In this document: piece by piece, positions 40,123 to 50,535 of the stretch
How the letters are laid out: the number at the start of each line of letters is the position of its first letter
How positions within the stretch are numbered: the stretch's first letter is position 1
Assembly: GCF_000328475.2 (NCBI RefSeq)
Contig: NC_026478.1
Coordinates: 1,116,001 to 1,180,000 of the forward strand
From: Mycosarcoma maydis
Lineage: Eukaryota; Basidiomycota; Ustilaginomycetes; Ustilaginales
Length of the DNA: 64,000 nucleotides
Direction: 5' to 3'
The notes under the pieces: generated by a model
Seen by the model: the letters and a program-made list of their open reading frames with translations, nothing else
What the model was told of the DNA's origin: nothing
Database searches by the model: none
Program-made: the position numbers and the translations under genes

Positions 40123-42259
40123 GGTGACTGTCTAGATCTTGTTGTGTACTTCAGGCAGGGAATGTCGATGCAAAGAGGCACCTGTTCTAAGAGAAGGGAA
40201 GAAAAATTGAGCGTGAGTGCGTGAGAATCTTTACTTGGCAATGTTGGTATGGCTACAAGGGTTGCTGAAGATGCTGTTCCAAAGGCGGAGTACGTCGATG
40301 ACGAGCACTTAAAGGCGAGCTGCTCGTCGATGATAGGAAACTTGGGAAACAGAGGCGATACTCTTTGCTTGGTTGTACAGTTTACGGAAGATGTAACGCG
40401 TGGAAGTACAACAAGGTGAAACTCGTCCAGCGAGCACTCAGTTGTCTGAAGGAAACACTTGTTCGGAGTCGGCGCTGAGAGATGCAGGAGATCGTTTGAT
40501 GAAGAGAATATTTGAGTGGGTCGAGAAGGTCGAGAAGGTGGTGGAACCTATCAAAGGCTTGGTCGTGAGCAGACTTGGGACGAAGAGAAAAGCTGATGAT
40601 ATGAGTAAGCAGAACGGCTTGGGTCGATATGCTCAGTGAATGCGGACAGGATGGAGCGACGATGATCAAATCGTAGCCCTTGTCTGTTCGTATTTGAACA
40701 AGTGGGAACTGCGCTCGCTAAGATTGGAAGAAGCATGGGTGCTTAGTCCTACACATTGAGACAGCAGGATGTGATTGAGCACCCTCGAACTCGTCGATCA
40801 CGTCTGTGCTAGTCCAACGTGACGAAAATAAACGCCTCGCTGAAGCCAGACCAGGATGGCGCAACATAAGACAGGGCGCCTGAATTGAAACCGGATCAGC
40901 TCATGCATTGAGGAAGCGGGAAGTTGAATCGCGTATTCTCAGGCACTCCTAAGGTCATGAGTCTATTGCCGAGCAGAGCTGTCGAGATCGCTGTCAAGTG
41001 CATTGTATAGATAAAATCTATGGCGCGGCGGTGTTGCACGGCGTTTGGAGTTGGTGTAAGAGCAAGTCGACTTCTAGTTCTGGCAAGATCTACAATCTGC
41101 ATGGTTGTGCAAGATAAGCGAAAGGCACACTTCGCCAGCAACTCTAGCTCGGTTGCAGGAGAGGGGGGGAGAATCTGCAGCTGGTCAAGATTCTCAGATA
41201 GAAATTGACATGGCAAGGTTTGCAGCGTTGACAGCGTGACATGTCAAAAAGGGCCGCGCTTCTTGGCTCACCTCGCTTGCTCGCAGTACTTCTTAGATCG
41301 GGCTTCCCAGTTGCGATATTCTACCCGATCTGAACGTTGTTTTCATCTTTAAATGTTTGATCGTAATACGGAACGTTTTTTCTAAAAAAGAAAGGCGGAG
41401 TCACCGGAAGAGCGGTCCGGTGGATCCGATTTTGGCATCAACTTTGGTGGCCGTCAATTGACCGTAAGGCGGCGAGCGGGGGAAAATCAGCCAGACTTTA
41501 TGACCGTCGCCTCTGTGACACAACCCAACACCCTTGCTGGCTTTTCGAAAAGTTTTCTGATAAGTTAGAGCGCTTCTGCTTGCTATTGCTGCGAGCCCCA
41601 CGTTGACAGCTTCGTTTCTGGGCTGGACAATTTCTGTCCTGCTACTCGACGCACAGAACCGGGCAAGGCATACGACATTCACGATTGGGTGCAACTTTTT
41701 GTTACAGCCTATTCGTGATTCTCGCGCTCTAGTACGGCCCGCTGCCATTCACGATTGCCGTTTGTTGGTTCGTCTTGCGCTCCCCCGTCCCGTGTCAAAC
41801 TCTGACAATTCGTTTTTGGCTTCATCTTGAAGCACTCATCGTCTGTTTTGATTAATCCGGACCATCTTTCCGGTTAGCACGGCTGCAAGCCTCGAACTGG
41901 TCTAGTCCTTAGTGAGTAGCCAGCACACGCCCAAAGTCTGACAATATGAGAATGCCACTTGCTATCGTCGGTCCGACGCGCACCGTACTACGCTTGCCCA
42001 CTCTTCTTGCATACCCTCAACCTCACCACGCTCTTCCGCTTTTGGTGCGTACCTTGCTATTGTATGCCCTTCATTTCACTAACTCTGCGCGATCGGGCCA
42101 GTCCGCTCTGCCGCTCGGAAGGTCGAAAAATAATATCTGCCGGCGTCGTCCGTGACGATATAGTACTTACATCCTCCTCGTCTGGTTTCTCTTTGCCTTG
42201 TCTCAATCATCTATCGACCTCAACTCTGCTTCGACTACTCGCCCGAATCGCCTGTCACA
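40123..42259. other. 2.1-kb divergent spacer, no confident gene
   Basis: It separates the metalloprotease and polyol dehydrogenase promoters. An open frame at 40400-40639 (+) encodes a Lys/Glu-rich segment (RLMKRIFEWVEKVEKVVEPI) but has no ATG before residue 36, so it is only a weak candidate. Motif copies lie at 41676-41757. A CT-rich leader precedes the dehydrogenase from about 42130. Confidence 0.45.
41676..41757. repeat. ATTCGTGA/TCACGAAT motif cluster
   Basis: Three copies (CATTCACGATTGGG, ATTCGTGATTCTCG, CATTCACGATTGCC) lie within 82 bp, in both orientations, about 500 bp upstream of the polyol dehydrogenase. Confidence 0.7.
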
Positions 42260-43711
42260 ATGGCTCCTGTTGCTGTCACAGAATCTACTCCAATTGCTCC
42301 AACTGCGGCCAAGCTCAACGGAGCTGCCACGCACAACGGCGACATGAACGGCACCATCACCAACACTACTGGCCCAAGCTTGTTCGGTTCCAACACGTCG
42401 GCTGTACTTCACGGCGCGAAGGACCTTCGAATCGAAGAGCGTCCTTACGCCGCACCTATCGGTGACGAGGTGCAGATCCGCGTTCGGGCTACCGGTCTCT
42501 GCGGTTCCGATCTTCACTACTACCTCCACGGCCGCAATGGCGACTTCGCACTTCAACACTCCATGTGTCTCGGCCATGAATCTGCAGGAGAAATCGTCGC
42601 TGTCGGTCCCAACGTCCCTGCTTCCCTCGGCCTTGCTGTCGGTGATCGCGTAGCCATCGAAGCAGGACGCTTCTGCGGTTCATGCCTTAAATGTCGCGAT
42701 GGACGCTACAACCTCTGCAAACAGATGCGTTTCGCCTCGTCGGCTAAAACTCACCCTCATCTCGATGGAACGTTGCAAAAGTACATGAACTGGCCATCTT
42801 GGCTGGTGCACAAGCTACCAGCGAATGTTTCGTTGACTTCGGCGGCGTTGTGCGAACCACTGAGTGTGGTGTTGCAGGGGATCAGAAGGAGTCAGCTGCA
42901 ACCAGGACAGAGCGTTCTGGTGTACGGAGCGGGTGCGGTCGGGTTGCTGGCTTGTGCAGCTGCCAAGGCGAGTGGTGCTAGCTTTGTTGCTGCGGTGGAT
43001 ATCGATCAGGGAAGATTGGCGTTTGCTGCTGCGAATGGGTGGGCGGATGCTACCTACCTGCTTCCTCGTGCTGCGCCCGCTGCAGTAGATGGAGAGCAGA
43101 CGAATGTTGGTGCTCGTCGTGCGGCGGAAGACAAAGCGGCGATCTCGTCGGCGAGTGCGTCTGCCGCAAGCCTGCTCAAAGCGCTTTCCTCTTCCGACCC
43201 TTCCTCTTCACAGCAGACAAGCTACGCTATTCAACCAGCACCCCTCGACCTTTCCAGCGAAGGTTTCGACGTGGTGTTCGAATGTACTGGTGTTCCAACC
43301 TGCGTTCAAACCGGCATCTTTGCCACGAAAGCAGGAGGAAAAGTTGTTCTGATCGGTATGGGCAACCCCATCCAAACCCTGCCCGTCGGATCAGCCTCGC
43401 TCCGCGAAGTTGACATCGTCGGCGTCTTCCGATACGCCAACACCTACCCCGTCGCTCTTGGCCTGCTAGCCGGCGGAACGCTGCGTGCCCAAGGCGGCGG
43501 TCTCCATGCCCAAGCTGTAGGTCTCCCCACCAACCTCGACACCAACGAAGGCCACGGCCCAGGAAGGAAGATGGGCGGTATCGAAAACCTCGTCTCTCAC
43601 ACTTTCCCCCTCAAGCACGCCATAAAGGCTTTCGAAACCCTCGCCAACGGCAAAGATCCCGAACACGGTCGAGGCGTCGTCAAGGTTTTCATCACGGACG
43701 ATGACGCTTAA
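42260..43711 (+). CDS. zinc-dependent medium-chain dehydrogenase, sorbitol/xylitol/arabinitol type
   Basis: A 483-residue intronless protein. After a 45-residue N-terminal extension it follows the polyol dehydrogenase pattern. Catalytic zinc ligands are Cys81 (GLCGSDLH) and His106-Glu107 (LGHESAGEI). Structural-zinc cysteines are 139, 142, 145 and 153 (CGSCLKCRDGRYNLC). A Rossmann fold follows (VLVYGAGAVGLLACAAAKAS), then DVVFECTG. The CGSDLHYY and GRYNLC features place it with sorbitol, xylitol and L-arabinitol 4-dehydrogenases, which oxidise sugar alcohols to ketoses with NAD+. About 50 Ala/Ser-rich residues (roughly 276-330) are inserted in the cofactor domain, making it longer than the usual 350-380. 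A second low-complexity stretch lies near 412-440. The substrate cannot be told from sequence. Confidence 0.9.
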   Translation: MAPVAVTESTPIAPTAAKLNGAATHNGDMNGTITNTTGPSLFGSNTSAVLHGAKDLRIEERPYAAPIGDEVQIRVRATGLCGSDLHYYLHGRNGDFALQHSMCLGHESAGEIVAVGPNVPASLGLAVGDRVAIEAGRFCGSCLKCRDGRYNLCKQMRFASSAKTHPHLDGTLQKYMNWPSWLVHKLPANVSLTSAALCEPLSVVLQGIRRSQLQPGQSVLVYGAGAVGLLACAAAKASGASFVAAVDIDQGRLAFAAANGWADATYLLPRAAPAAVDGEQTNVGARRAAEDKAAISSASASAASLLKALSSSDPSSSQQTSYAIQPAPLDLSSEGFDVVFECTGVPTCVQTGIFATKAGGKVVLIGMGNPIQTLPVGSASLREVDIVGVFRYANTYPVALGLLAGGTLRAQGGGLHAQAVGLPTNLDTNEGHGPGRKMGGIENLVSHTFPLKHAIKAFETLANGKDPEHGRGVVKVFITDDDA

Positions 43712-43964
43712 CTCTCCCTTTTGCCATCCTCTCCCACCTTCTCATGTACATTCACTGATACACCGTCACACAATTTCGCCTTGACATCTCAGCCACTCAA
43801 GCGTCCGAGATGGGTAATGTAGCCCATCGATTTCTGATACATCAACAAATTTATCGAGCCTGACCCGCGCGTTCGCACTGCAACTCTTCGATCTGGAGAG
43901 ACGATGAAAGACAAGGGCCAGTAGTGTGCACTCTGTTCACCGTTATCTCGCCAGCATCGTCAGT
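43712..43964. other. short convergent spacer up to the gap
   Basis: 3' flank of the dehydrogenase. The end of the SUMO protease gene lies in or to the left of the following gap, so some of this may be its 3' end; which part cannot be decided. Confidence 0.4.
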
Positions 43965-44064
43965 NNNNNNNNNNNNNNNNNNNNNNNNNNNNNNNNNNNN
44001 NNNNNNNNNNNNNNNNNNNNNNNNNNNNNNNNNNNNNNNNNNNNNNNNNNNNNNNNNNNNNNNN
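43965..44064. other. assembly gap of 100 Ns
   Basis: Exactly 100 Ns, a nominal gap. It removes the 3' end of the minus-strand SUMO protease gene, so that protein's C-terminus and stop codon are unknown. Confidence 0.99.
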
Positions 44065-47000
44065 CGTGAGGTTGCTGCTGCTCTGCTTGTTCTTGCTCAT
44101 GCCGCTGCTCTGGGCGATGCGATAAGGTAGACACAACTGATACAGTCGGCGATGAACGACCTGAATCTTCGTGCTCGCGCGCAGGCACGACGGCATTCAT
44201 GTCCATGGAAATGACATCGCCAACGTCATCGCCTATTGTCGAACGCGGCAAGTCATGCGCACCCATGTCCTTCAGCTTGTTGAGCCATTCGGGTGCAGAT
44301 TTTTGCGAAGCCGCTTCCTGCCGATCCTCCCTTTGCAGCTCTTTAAGATGTTCAAGAGTCAGTGGACCGTGCTGCCTGGACAGCGCCTGTGCCATGACAT
44401 TGTCGACGTACAGCTTTCCGCTGAGATCTCTGCCGAAAGCATAGTCGTTGACGGAACGCTCAATGTCATCTTGCGCAGAGTCTGTGATGACAAGACCATG
44501 TCGAATCGTCTCACCTTGCTTGTCTTCTTCCGCCTCGGGCTTCCCATCAGCATTTTCAGCTCGCCCAGCATCCAATATGAGCGCATCTACATCCTGCTGC
44601 TGTGCTGATTGCGATCGCTCCTGCAGAGAAAAGCCAGTCATCGCCACGCTCTCGTCGTTGACTGCTGACGGCTCCGCTTCTCCACTCTCCCCCGCAGCCT
44701 CCCGTTTGGCCTTCATATGTGCAGCCCATCCTTCCGAGAGTTCCACTAGTTTGGAACGCCAGTAGGCTCGCTTCGAGCTGACCTCGCCTGCCTGCCATTC
44801 CGCTTTGGCCCTATTTTCGATCTCTTGCTTCACCTGCAGGCGCAATCCAGGGCTGGTCTTGTAAAGGTCGCTGATCTGGCTCTTGGCATCCACCATGATC
44901 TTGAGTAGCTTATCTGGCTGGCGGAAGAAGCGGTCAAAGTAGTGCAGCAAATAGATGCCACAATCGCAAAAGTTCGGCTGCTCCGGGACGTGGGCGTGGA
45001 TGTAGACGGCTTTGGGAAGACTTTTGGACCAAGCTTCCGCTTCCAATGAATCCAAGGATGAGTCTCCTGCCACGGCTCGTCGTTTGTCTTGTACGGGCAC
45101 AGCGCGCACACCGCCGACTTCGTCGGTGGCTTCTGCGTCTTTCGGCTGTTCCGAGTCCTGGAACGGGTCTTTTGCTTCGACCCTCGAAATTTCATAGGTG
45201 CTCTCGGCCGAGTTCATTTCTGTAACCTCGTTCGGGCCGGGTGATAGCTTCAAATCCTCTTCCGTCTTTAGCTGCTTCGTTGTTCCGTGCAATGACTGCT
45301 GCGAAGGTAACGAGGCCAAAGGCTTCTTCTTGTCCCAGGCTTCACGCCAGAGATACTCGAAAAGTTTGCTGCCCAACTTGACGTGTCTTTGCCCGAGACT
45401 GTCGAGGGTGATGATGAATGCCTGGTCAAGGCTTAACGGGTCTGCTTTGGGTTTGGTCGGCGTGCCGGCAAGCGGCTCGATGTCCAGATCCATGGGAAAC
45501 GGCAGGGTAGCGGAGTCATCTCCGGCCGACAGTGATGAGAGTTGGGACGTAGGCAGAGGGGGCGTATTGGGCTCGGAACTGGACGCTGTCTGGGCCTCGT
45601 GGCGCTGCATGTGCTCGGCAGCCTTACATTCCTCCTCTGAAGCTTCGTTGAGAGCTGATGACTGTCGCGCATAGATGGCAGGTGGAAGCGTGAGCGTTGC
45701 AGCGACTTCATCCTTGTCCTGCTCGCTGGTACTATCCTTTACCTGTTCCGTCAGGATGAAGGCTGGATTGACGATAAGAGCCAGGTACCAGTGATAGTTC
45801 TCGTTGACTGGGATCACAATGTATTTCTTTGAGAAGAGGTCTTCCTTAGCTGTCCATCTCCGAAGCTTGGAATAGCTATTCTCGACGGAGTCCGACATTA
45901 GAATCGGAAAGAAAAACGTATTGAAGACGTAAATGCTGTCCGCTAGCGCTGGATCTCTAGCACGAATCTCTTCCAGGATGAACTTGAGACCGAATTCAAT
46001 AACAACGTCGTTCAGCAGACCACCGTCAAGGAGCTTCTCAAAGTCGGAGTATCGCAGTGACATGGCGCCTTTACCTTCGTATGGGTAGTGCAAAATTGTC
46101 CCACCCTCATCCGAAATGAGTGGCCTAGGGATCTCCACCTCTCTGACCGGAGCGGGTCTGGCTGTCGGAATCGACAAGGGGAGAAGCGTCGGCGATGCCG
46201 AGGAGGCAGGGGCACCGCGCGCGGGGATGTCTGTGGCCAAAATGATCGGAGTTGCTGGAGACGGAGGCTGAAGATCAAACGTCTTCTTCTTTGGCACCGG
46301 AGGACTGTATGTGTCGCTGGTACGAACGAGATCTTGTGTGGCGTGATTGGGCAAGCGGTCGGCGCCTGGAACAATCAATGTTCGCCTGATGTGTGTCTGT
46401 GCTTGCTGTCTGGGCTCAGTGGTAGCGCCGGGCCATGGGGACTGCTTTACACCTTCGAACAAGCTGATCCTACTCTTGACTCCAGCTTCGGGAAGCCAGC
46501 GCATCATAACCTGACTGGACGATATGTTGTGGATTTTCTTGGTGACCCAAGACAATGCGCGAGCGTATGAGGCGAGATCGTCTGTTGACGAGTCGCTCGC
46601 GATCAACTGAATCTGAGCGGCGTCACCAGAAGCGCGAGAGTCGAAATCGTGGAACGTCTCTTGCAACTTTCTGGCACTCTCGGAACCAGGCGTGAGGGTG
46701 AGGCACAAAATTCCGCAGTCCTGAACATCGAGCTTGTTGGCCAGCACTTCCCGAATGTCGCTGTATTGAATCTTAATGCAGCAATTCACGGTGACACCGC
46801 AGTGGAGCGCATGTGGTTGAACAAAGATGGCAGCGTGGTCGCGATCCCGCGACCTCCACACATCTGAAATGACGATGGCCTTCAGACGCACCTCGAAGGG
46901 AAACTTGGAAGGTTCGTGAAGCAAGTGCTTCTGCGGAGGCGATGATGGCCCGACTTCGGTTCGCATGCGCTTGACGGTACGAGATAAGGCAGCCTGTTGT

Positions 47001-48034
47001 TCCTTGGAGCTCGGCTCGCGGCTCGCACCAGGTTGCGGTGGGGGAACGGGCGGTGGTAAGAGTTTGGAGGCTGCGACTGACGAAGAGATTCCTCGAGCAA
47101 CTCCTGATGCGTTCGACGTAGTGACTCTTGATTTCATGCGGTCGACGAGCTTGGGCCGAGACTGGCCAGTCGAGTTGCGATCAGGTTGATGCGATGTTAC
47201 AGTCTTGGAATCAGCTTCTGGACTACCATCAACAACCACGACATGGCTTGGACCGAACTTTTGAGCGTCGTTTGGCTCTTCCAGCTGAATGGGACCATCG
47301 GAACGTCTGTAGTTGGAACGTTGGCGGGAGACTTGACTAGGACGAGAGTAGAACTTATCTGGAGCCGTAGACGAGGACACGGCTGATGTAGATGCAGTGG
47401 TCTGCTCACGACGTCGCCTCTCCTTGACCTGCAAAGCTAGACTATCGCCGCTGGTAGCATCGACTTGACGCTGGATCTCGAAGCCGAAAGGCTTTGGACG
47501 ATTGACCTCTTGAACGTCATCATCATCACTGTCGACACTGATCGGCTCCTGATTCGAAGCCTTTCGCAGAGACTTGGAGCGGGTCGCGCGGGGTGAAGCG
47601 TCGTGCGCTCTGGCTTTACCTTTGTCCCGACTGTATGGCGGTGCTGTGTCGACATAGACATCGTTGTCAGCATTCATCGCGGGCGGACGAACCGACGTTT
47701 TGGATGAGGCTGGAGGTCGGCCACGTCGACGCGTTCCGAGCGGGGTTGGTGGCAGACGTGCGCTGAGATGATCGGCGTCCAGAGTATCCAAGAAGTGTGT
47801 GTGGTGGCTTGGAAGCTTGGTGGTGCGATGCGAAGATATCCGTCTGAGGCCGCGACCGCGAGAATGAGAGGATGAAGCCTCAGCAGACGTGCTTCCGTTT
47901 GCTGGGATATGGATCAATGTAGGCGTGCGAGACTTTGGTGATTCTTCGTGACCGCGCTTGGAGGCCGAGCGACCTAAACCGTGAAAGTCTTTGATCATCT
48001 CATAGTCTTTCGAAGACGATGAGTTGCGCGCCAT
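44065..48034 (-). CDS. ulp2: Ulp2-like SUMO-specific cysteine protease (C48), 3' end lost in gap
   Basis: At least 1323 residues from MARNSSSSKDYEMI at 48034; 80 open codons upstream look like leader and were not used. Residues 1-450 are disordered and basic. A PH-like segment may lie near 460-570 (FPFEVRLKAIVISDVWRSRD, then HCGVTVNCCIKIQYSDIREV). The C48 domain begins near 640 (ILHYPYEGKGAMSLRYSDFE). The catalytic set is complete: His748 (NYHWYLAL), Asp878 (ITLDSLG) and Cys1025 (QPNFCDCGIYLLHYF) with the preceding Gln. Acidic disordered insertions of about 110 and 120 residues separate these blocks, as in the Ulp2/SENP6-7 branch, which removes poly-SUMO chains in the nucleus. An acidic tail continues into the gap, so the C-terminus is missing from the assembly rather than shown to be truncated. 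Confidence 0.88.
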
Positions 48035-48405
48035 GGCTTTGTGTGGGCCAGACACGCTTGACGAGAGTGTTGGTGGAATCAAGATTCGGCAAAAGCGATG
48101 CCTTGCAAAGAGATTGTGGAAGACATGCGTGTGTCGGGGCCAGAAGGTAAACGTGAAGCGAGGACGAAAATGCTCGGAAGTAAAGGTAGCTTCAGCTGCG
48201 AACGGCGGATTGTGTTCGTGATTGTATGCGGCAGATGGATAAGGACCCCGAATCGACGAGCGCGAGGACAGCAAGAGACAGCGTGGTGAGATAGTGGGAT
48301 GGCGGTGATGGTACGGTCCGCAACGAAGTAAGCTGATTCGAAGTAGCCGCCTGTCGCAGGCTAGCTGTCCATATCGGAAAAACGAGGTTGATGGTGAGAG
48401 GATGC

Positions 48406-48586
48406 AATCACGAATTACGAATCACGAATCATCACAGAATCGTGTATGAAGGTGGCTGAGTCGAGCTTTAAAAAAATGCGAGTGTTGCTTTCAGAGGCCA
48501 TACTCACACTGTACAGTGCAGAACACACTCGTGACTCTCACCAATTCGCACGGTCGTGGTTCGTGATTCACGATTCACGATTGTCA
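48406..48586. repeat. ATTCGTGA/TCACGAAT motif clusters
   Basis: Two groups: 48406-48446 (AATCACGAATTACGAATCAC and following) and 48558-48586 (TTCGTGATTCACGATTCACG). Copies face both ways and partly overlap, giving small inverted repeats. Confidence 0.75.
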
Positions 48587-49029
48587 GAAACTGGGAACCC
48601 ATGCTTGGCTTCGAGCGCCATTTTTGCGTCTCACGCTTCCAGCAAACGGAAATAATGAGACTGAGGCTGAGAAAGCAAATTTCTCCAGTCGCGAGTTCCA
48701 CAGGCCTCGAAAAGGCGACTCTTGACTCCGACTAGTTCTTCGTGAACAACAGCATGTCGCATAGCAACGTCCCTCCTGGCTTGACCTCGATCAGCTACAG
48801 TGTGACTGCTCATCCACAACAACATTTCTATGAGAGCAAAATTAGGGTTAGCGGACAGCCAGTTCTCGCTCGGCAGAGATGCAGTTTCCTCACCCACAAC
48901 CAGACCATAACCCACTCGTGTAAGATTCACATTACAACTCAGGAGCGCTCTCTTTTGTTTCCTGCTGCCTTACAGCCCAGTACAATCACGAATAGGATAC
49001 CTCCACATGCTGCAAGCCCCACGCGTTCA

Positions 49030-49118
49030 GTATTCGTGATTGGCAAAGAAGATCCATTCTCACACTTTTCTGTGTTCAAGTTGATATTCGTGATTAATTC
49101 GTGATTTTCAGTCGTGAG
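49030..49118. repeat. ATTCGTGA motif cluster
   Basis: At least four copies, including TATTCGTGATTAATTCGTGA at 49085-49104 and a CGTGAGT variant at 49113. They lie downstream of the aldo-keto reductase gene. Confidence 0.7.
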
Positions 49119-49281
49119 TAGCACATATCGACACACCGCCCAATCGCGATTGACTCGGATGGTACAAGTGATCGCTGTTAATCTAATCGCTATTTCGCAA
49201 ATAACTTAGGGCTTCGTCTGCTACATTGAGCGGAGCAAGGCAAGTTTCAGACGGTGGAGAGCAGATGTCGCTCTGGACGTT

Positions 49282-50535
49282 TCACCATCCCAGATCAACG
49301 CCCCACTGTATTATGCGAAAGTTGGGATGGACAGACAGAGTCGAGTGTCAGCGTCAAGCCCTCTCGAAACGTCCGATGAGCGATCCAGGGGTCGCAAAGC
49401 TGCTGGTGTCATTTCATGACAGAAAACAAGCTTGGGACTTACATTGGGCTTGACCAGGCGCACCGCCTTGCCTTCTTGCTTGTGCAGCTCATTAAGCTCG
49501 AGCATCTCTTCATCCGAGAGCACGATCAGCTTGCCATTGGTTTCGATACGGCTAGGGGTGACACTCTTTGGCAGGGCTACAACACCTCTCTGTGCAGCCC
49601 ACGAGATGACCACCTGAGCTGGGTCGGCTTTGTGCGCCTTGGCGATCGACTGAACGCGCTCGTCTTGCAGGACCGGTCCTCCCGATGATCCAAGGGGCGA
49701 GTAGGCTTGCGGAAGGATACCCTTGTCATGGCAGTACTTGACCAGCTCGTGCTGAGGAAGGAATGGATGAAGCTCGACCCTGTATTCGAGGCAACAAAGG
49801 TCAGCGGGTCTGCATCGCTATTTTGCATTCGTAGCGTAGATTACTTGTAGAATACTTACTGGTTCGCAGCAGGGACGATCTTGGCTTTGGCCAGCAACTT
49901 ATCGAGGAAAGCAATGCTCCAGTTCGAGACACCGATGGCTTTCGTCTTGCCAGTCGCAGGGAGCTTCTCCATGAGCTCCCATGTCTGCTCAGGCGACCAA
50001 TCGCGGTCAATGGCACGCGAACCATCCTCATTCAGCGGGATCTTTTCGTCACCGCGTTTCACAAGCGGCACGGGCCAGTGAACCAGCAACAGATCGACGT
50101 AGTCCAAGCCGAGCCTCTGCAGCGACTCGTCCAGGCAGGCCTCTGGTTGTCGGTGATAGGTGCACCAGATCTTGGTCGTGACAAAGAGCTCCGATCGAGG
50201 AACACCAGACGCCTTGATTCCCTGACCAACCTCGTTCTCGTTTCCGTAGATCCATGCAGCGTCTTTGGCCAGAAATGGAATGTACAAGGGATGTAGCGCA
50301 ACATAACCAAGGGTAAGGGTCAAAAGAGAGGTCAGCATCGAGACTTTTTTCTCCATCTCATTCCACCTCTTCACATACCAATGTGACGATAACCGGCCTT
50401 GATCGCACTCTCGACAGCTTTGGCAACCTCGCCAGGGGCCGATTGCCATGTTCCCAAACCGATCACTGGGATTTCGGCACCAGTGTTGAGTTTGAAAGTC
50501 TTTTGACCAGGAGCGGCTGACGGGTATTGTGGCAT
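49282..50535 (-). CDS. aldo-keto reductase, four exons
   Basis: Exons on the minus strand are 50535-50379, 50262-49860, 49779-49443 and 49305-49282, giving 306 residues; all introns are GT-AG and phases agree. It starts [20 protein letters not shown] and has [14 protein letters not shown]. The catalytic tetrad is Asp53, Tyr58 ([13 protein letters not shown]), Lys83 (TTKIW) and His114 (LLLVHWP). It continues with [28 protein letters not shown] and the cofactor-site segment [12 protein letters not shown]. The last exon is only 24 nt and encodes WGVDLGW-stop, a typical AKR ending; ignoring it gives an unrelated 37-residue tail. It is an NADPH-type carbonyl reductase of the AKR superfamily, probably cytosolic, with unknown substrate; glycerol or xylose reductase-like activity is possible. 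Confidence 0.93.

Larger units (their letters stand above)
48035..49281. other. spacer with motif clusters, no gene seen
   Basis: Promoter and leader of the SUMO protease gene on the left, then several motif clusters: 48406-48446, 48558-48586, 48986-48996 and 49030-49118. No ORF here has family resemblance. Confidence 0.5.

Noticed and set aside
48035..48274. 80-codon N-terminal extension of the SUMO protease
   Set aside because: It overlaps leader-like sequence and encodes a His/Arg/Phe-rich stretch unlike the rest of the protein; MARNSSSSKD is the more likely start.
48842..48852. Telomere-like TTAGGGTTAG, with CCCTAACCC near 52108
   Set aside because: Fewer than two repeat units each, far from any chromosome end signature; expected by chance in 64 kb.
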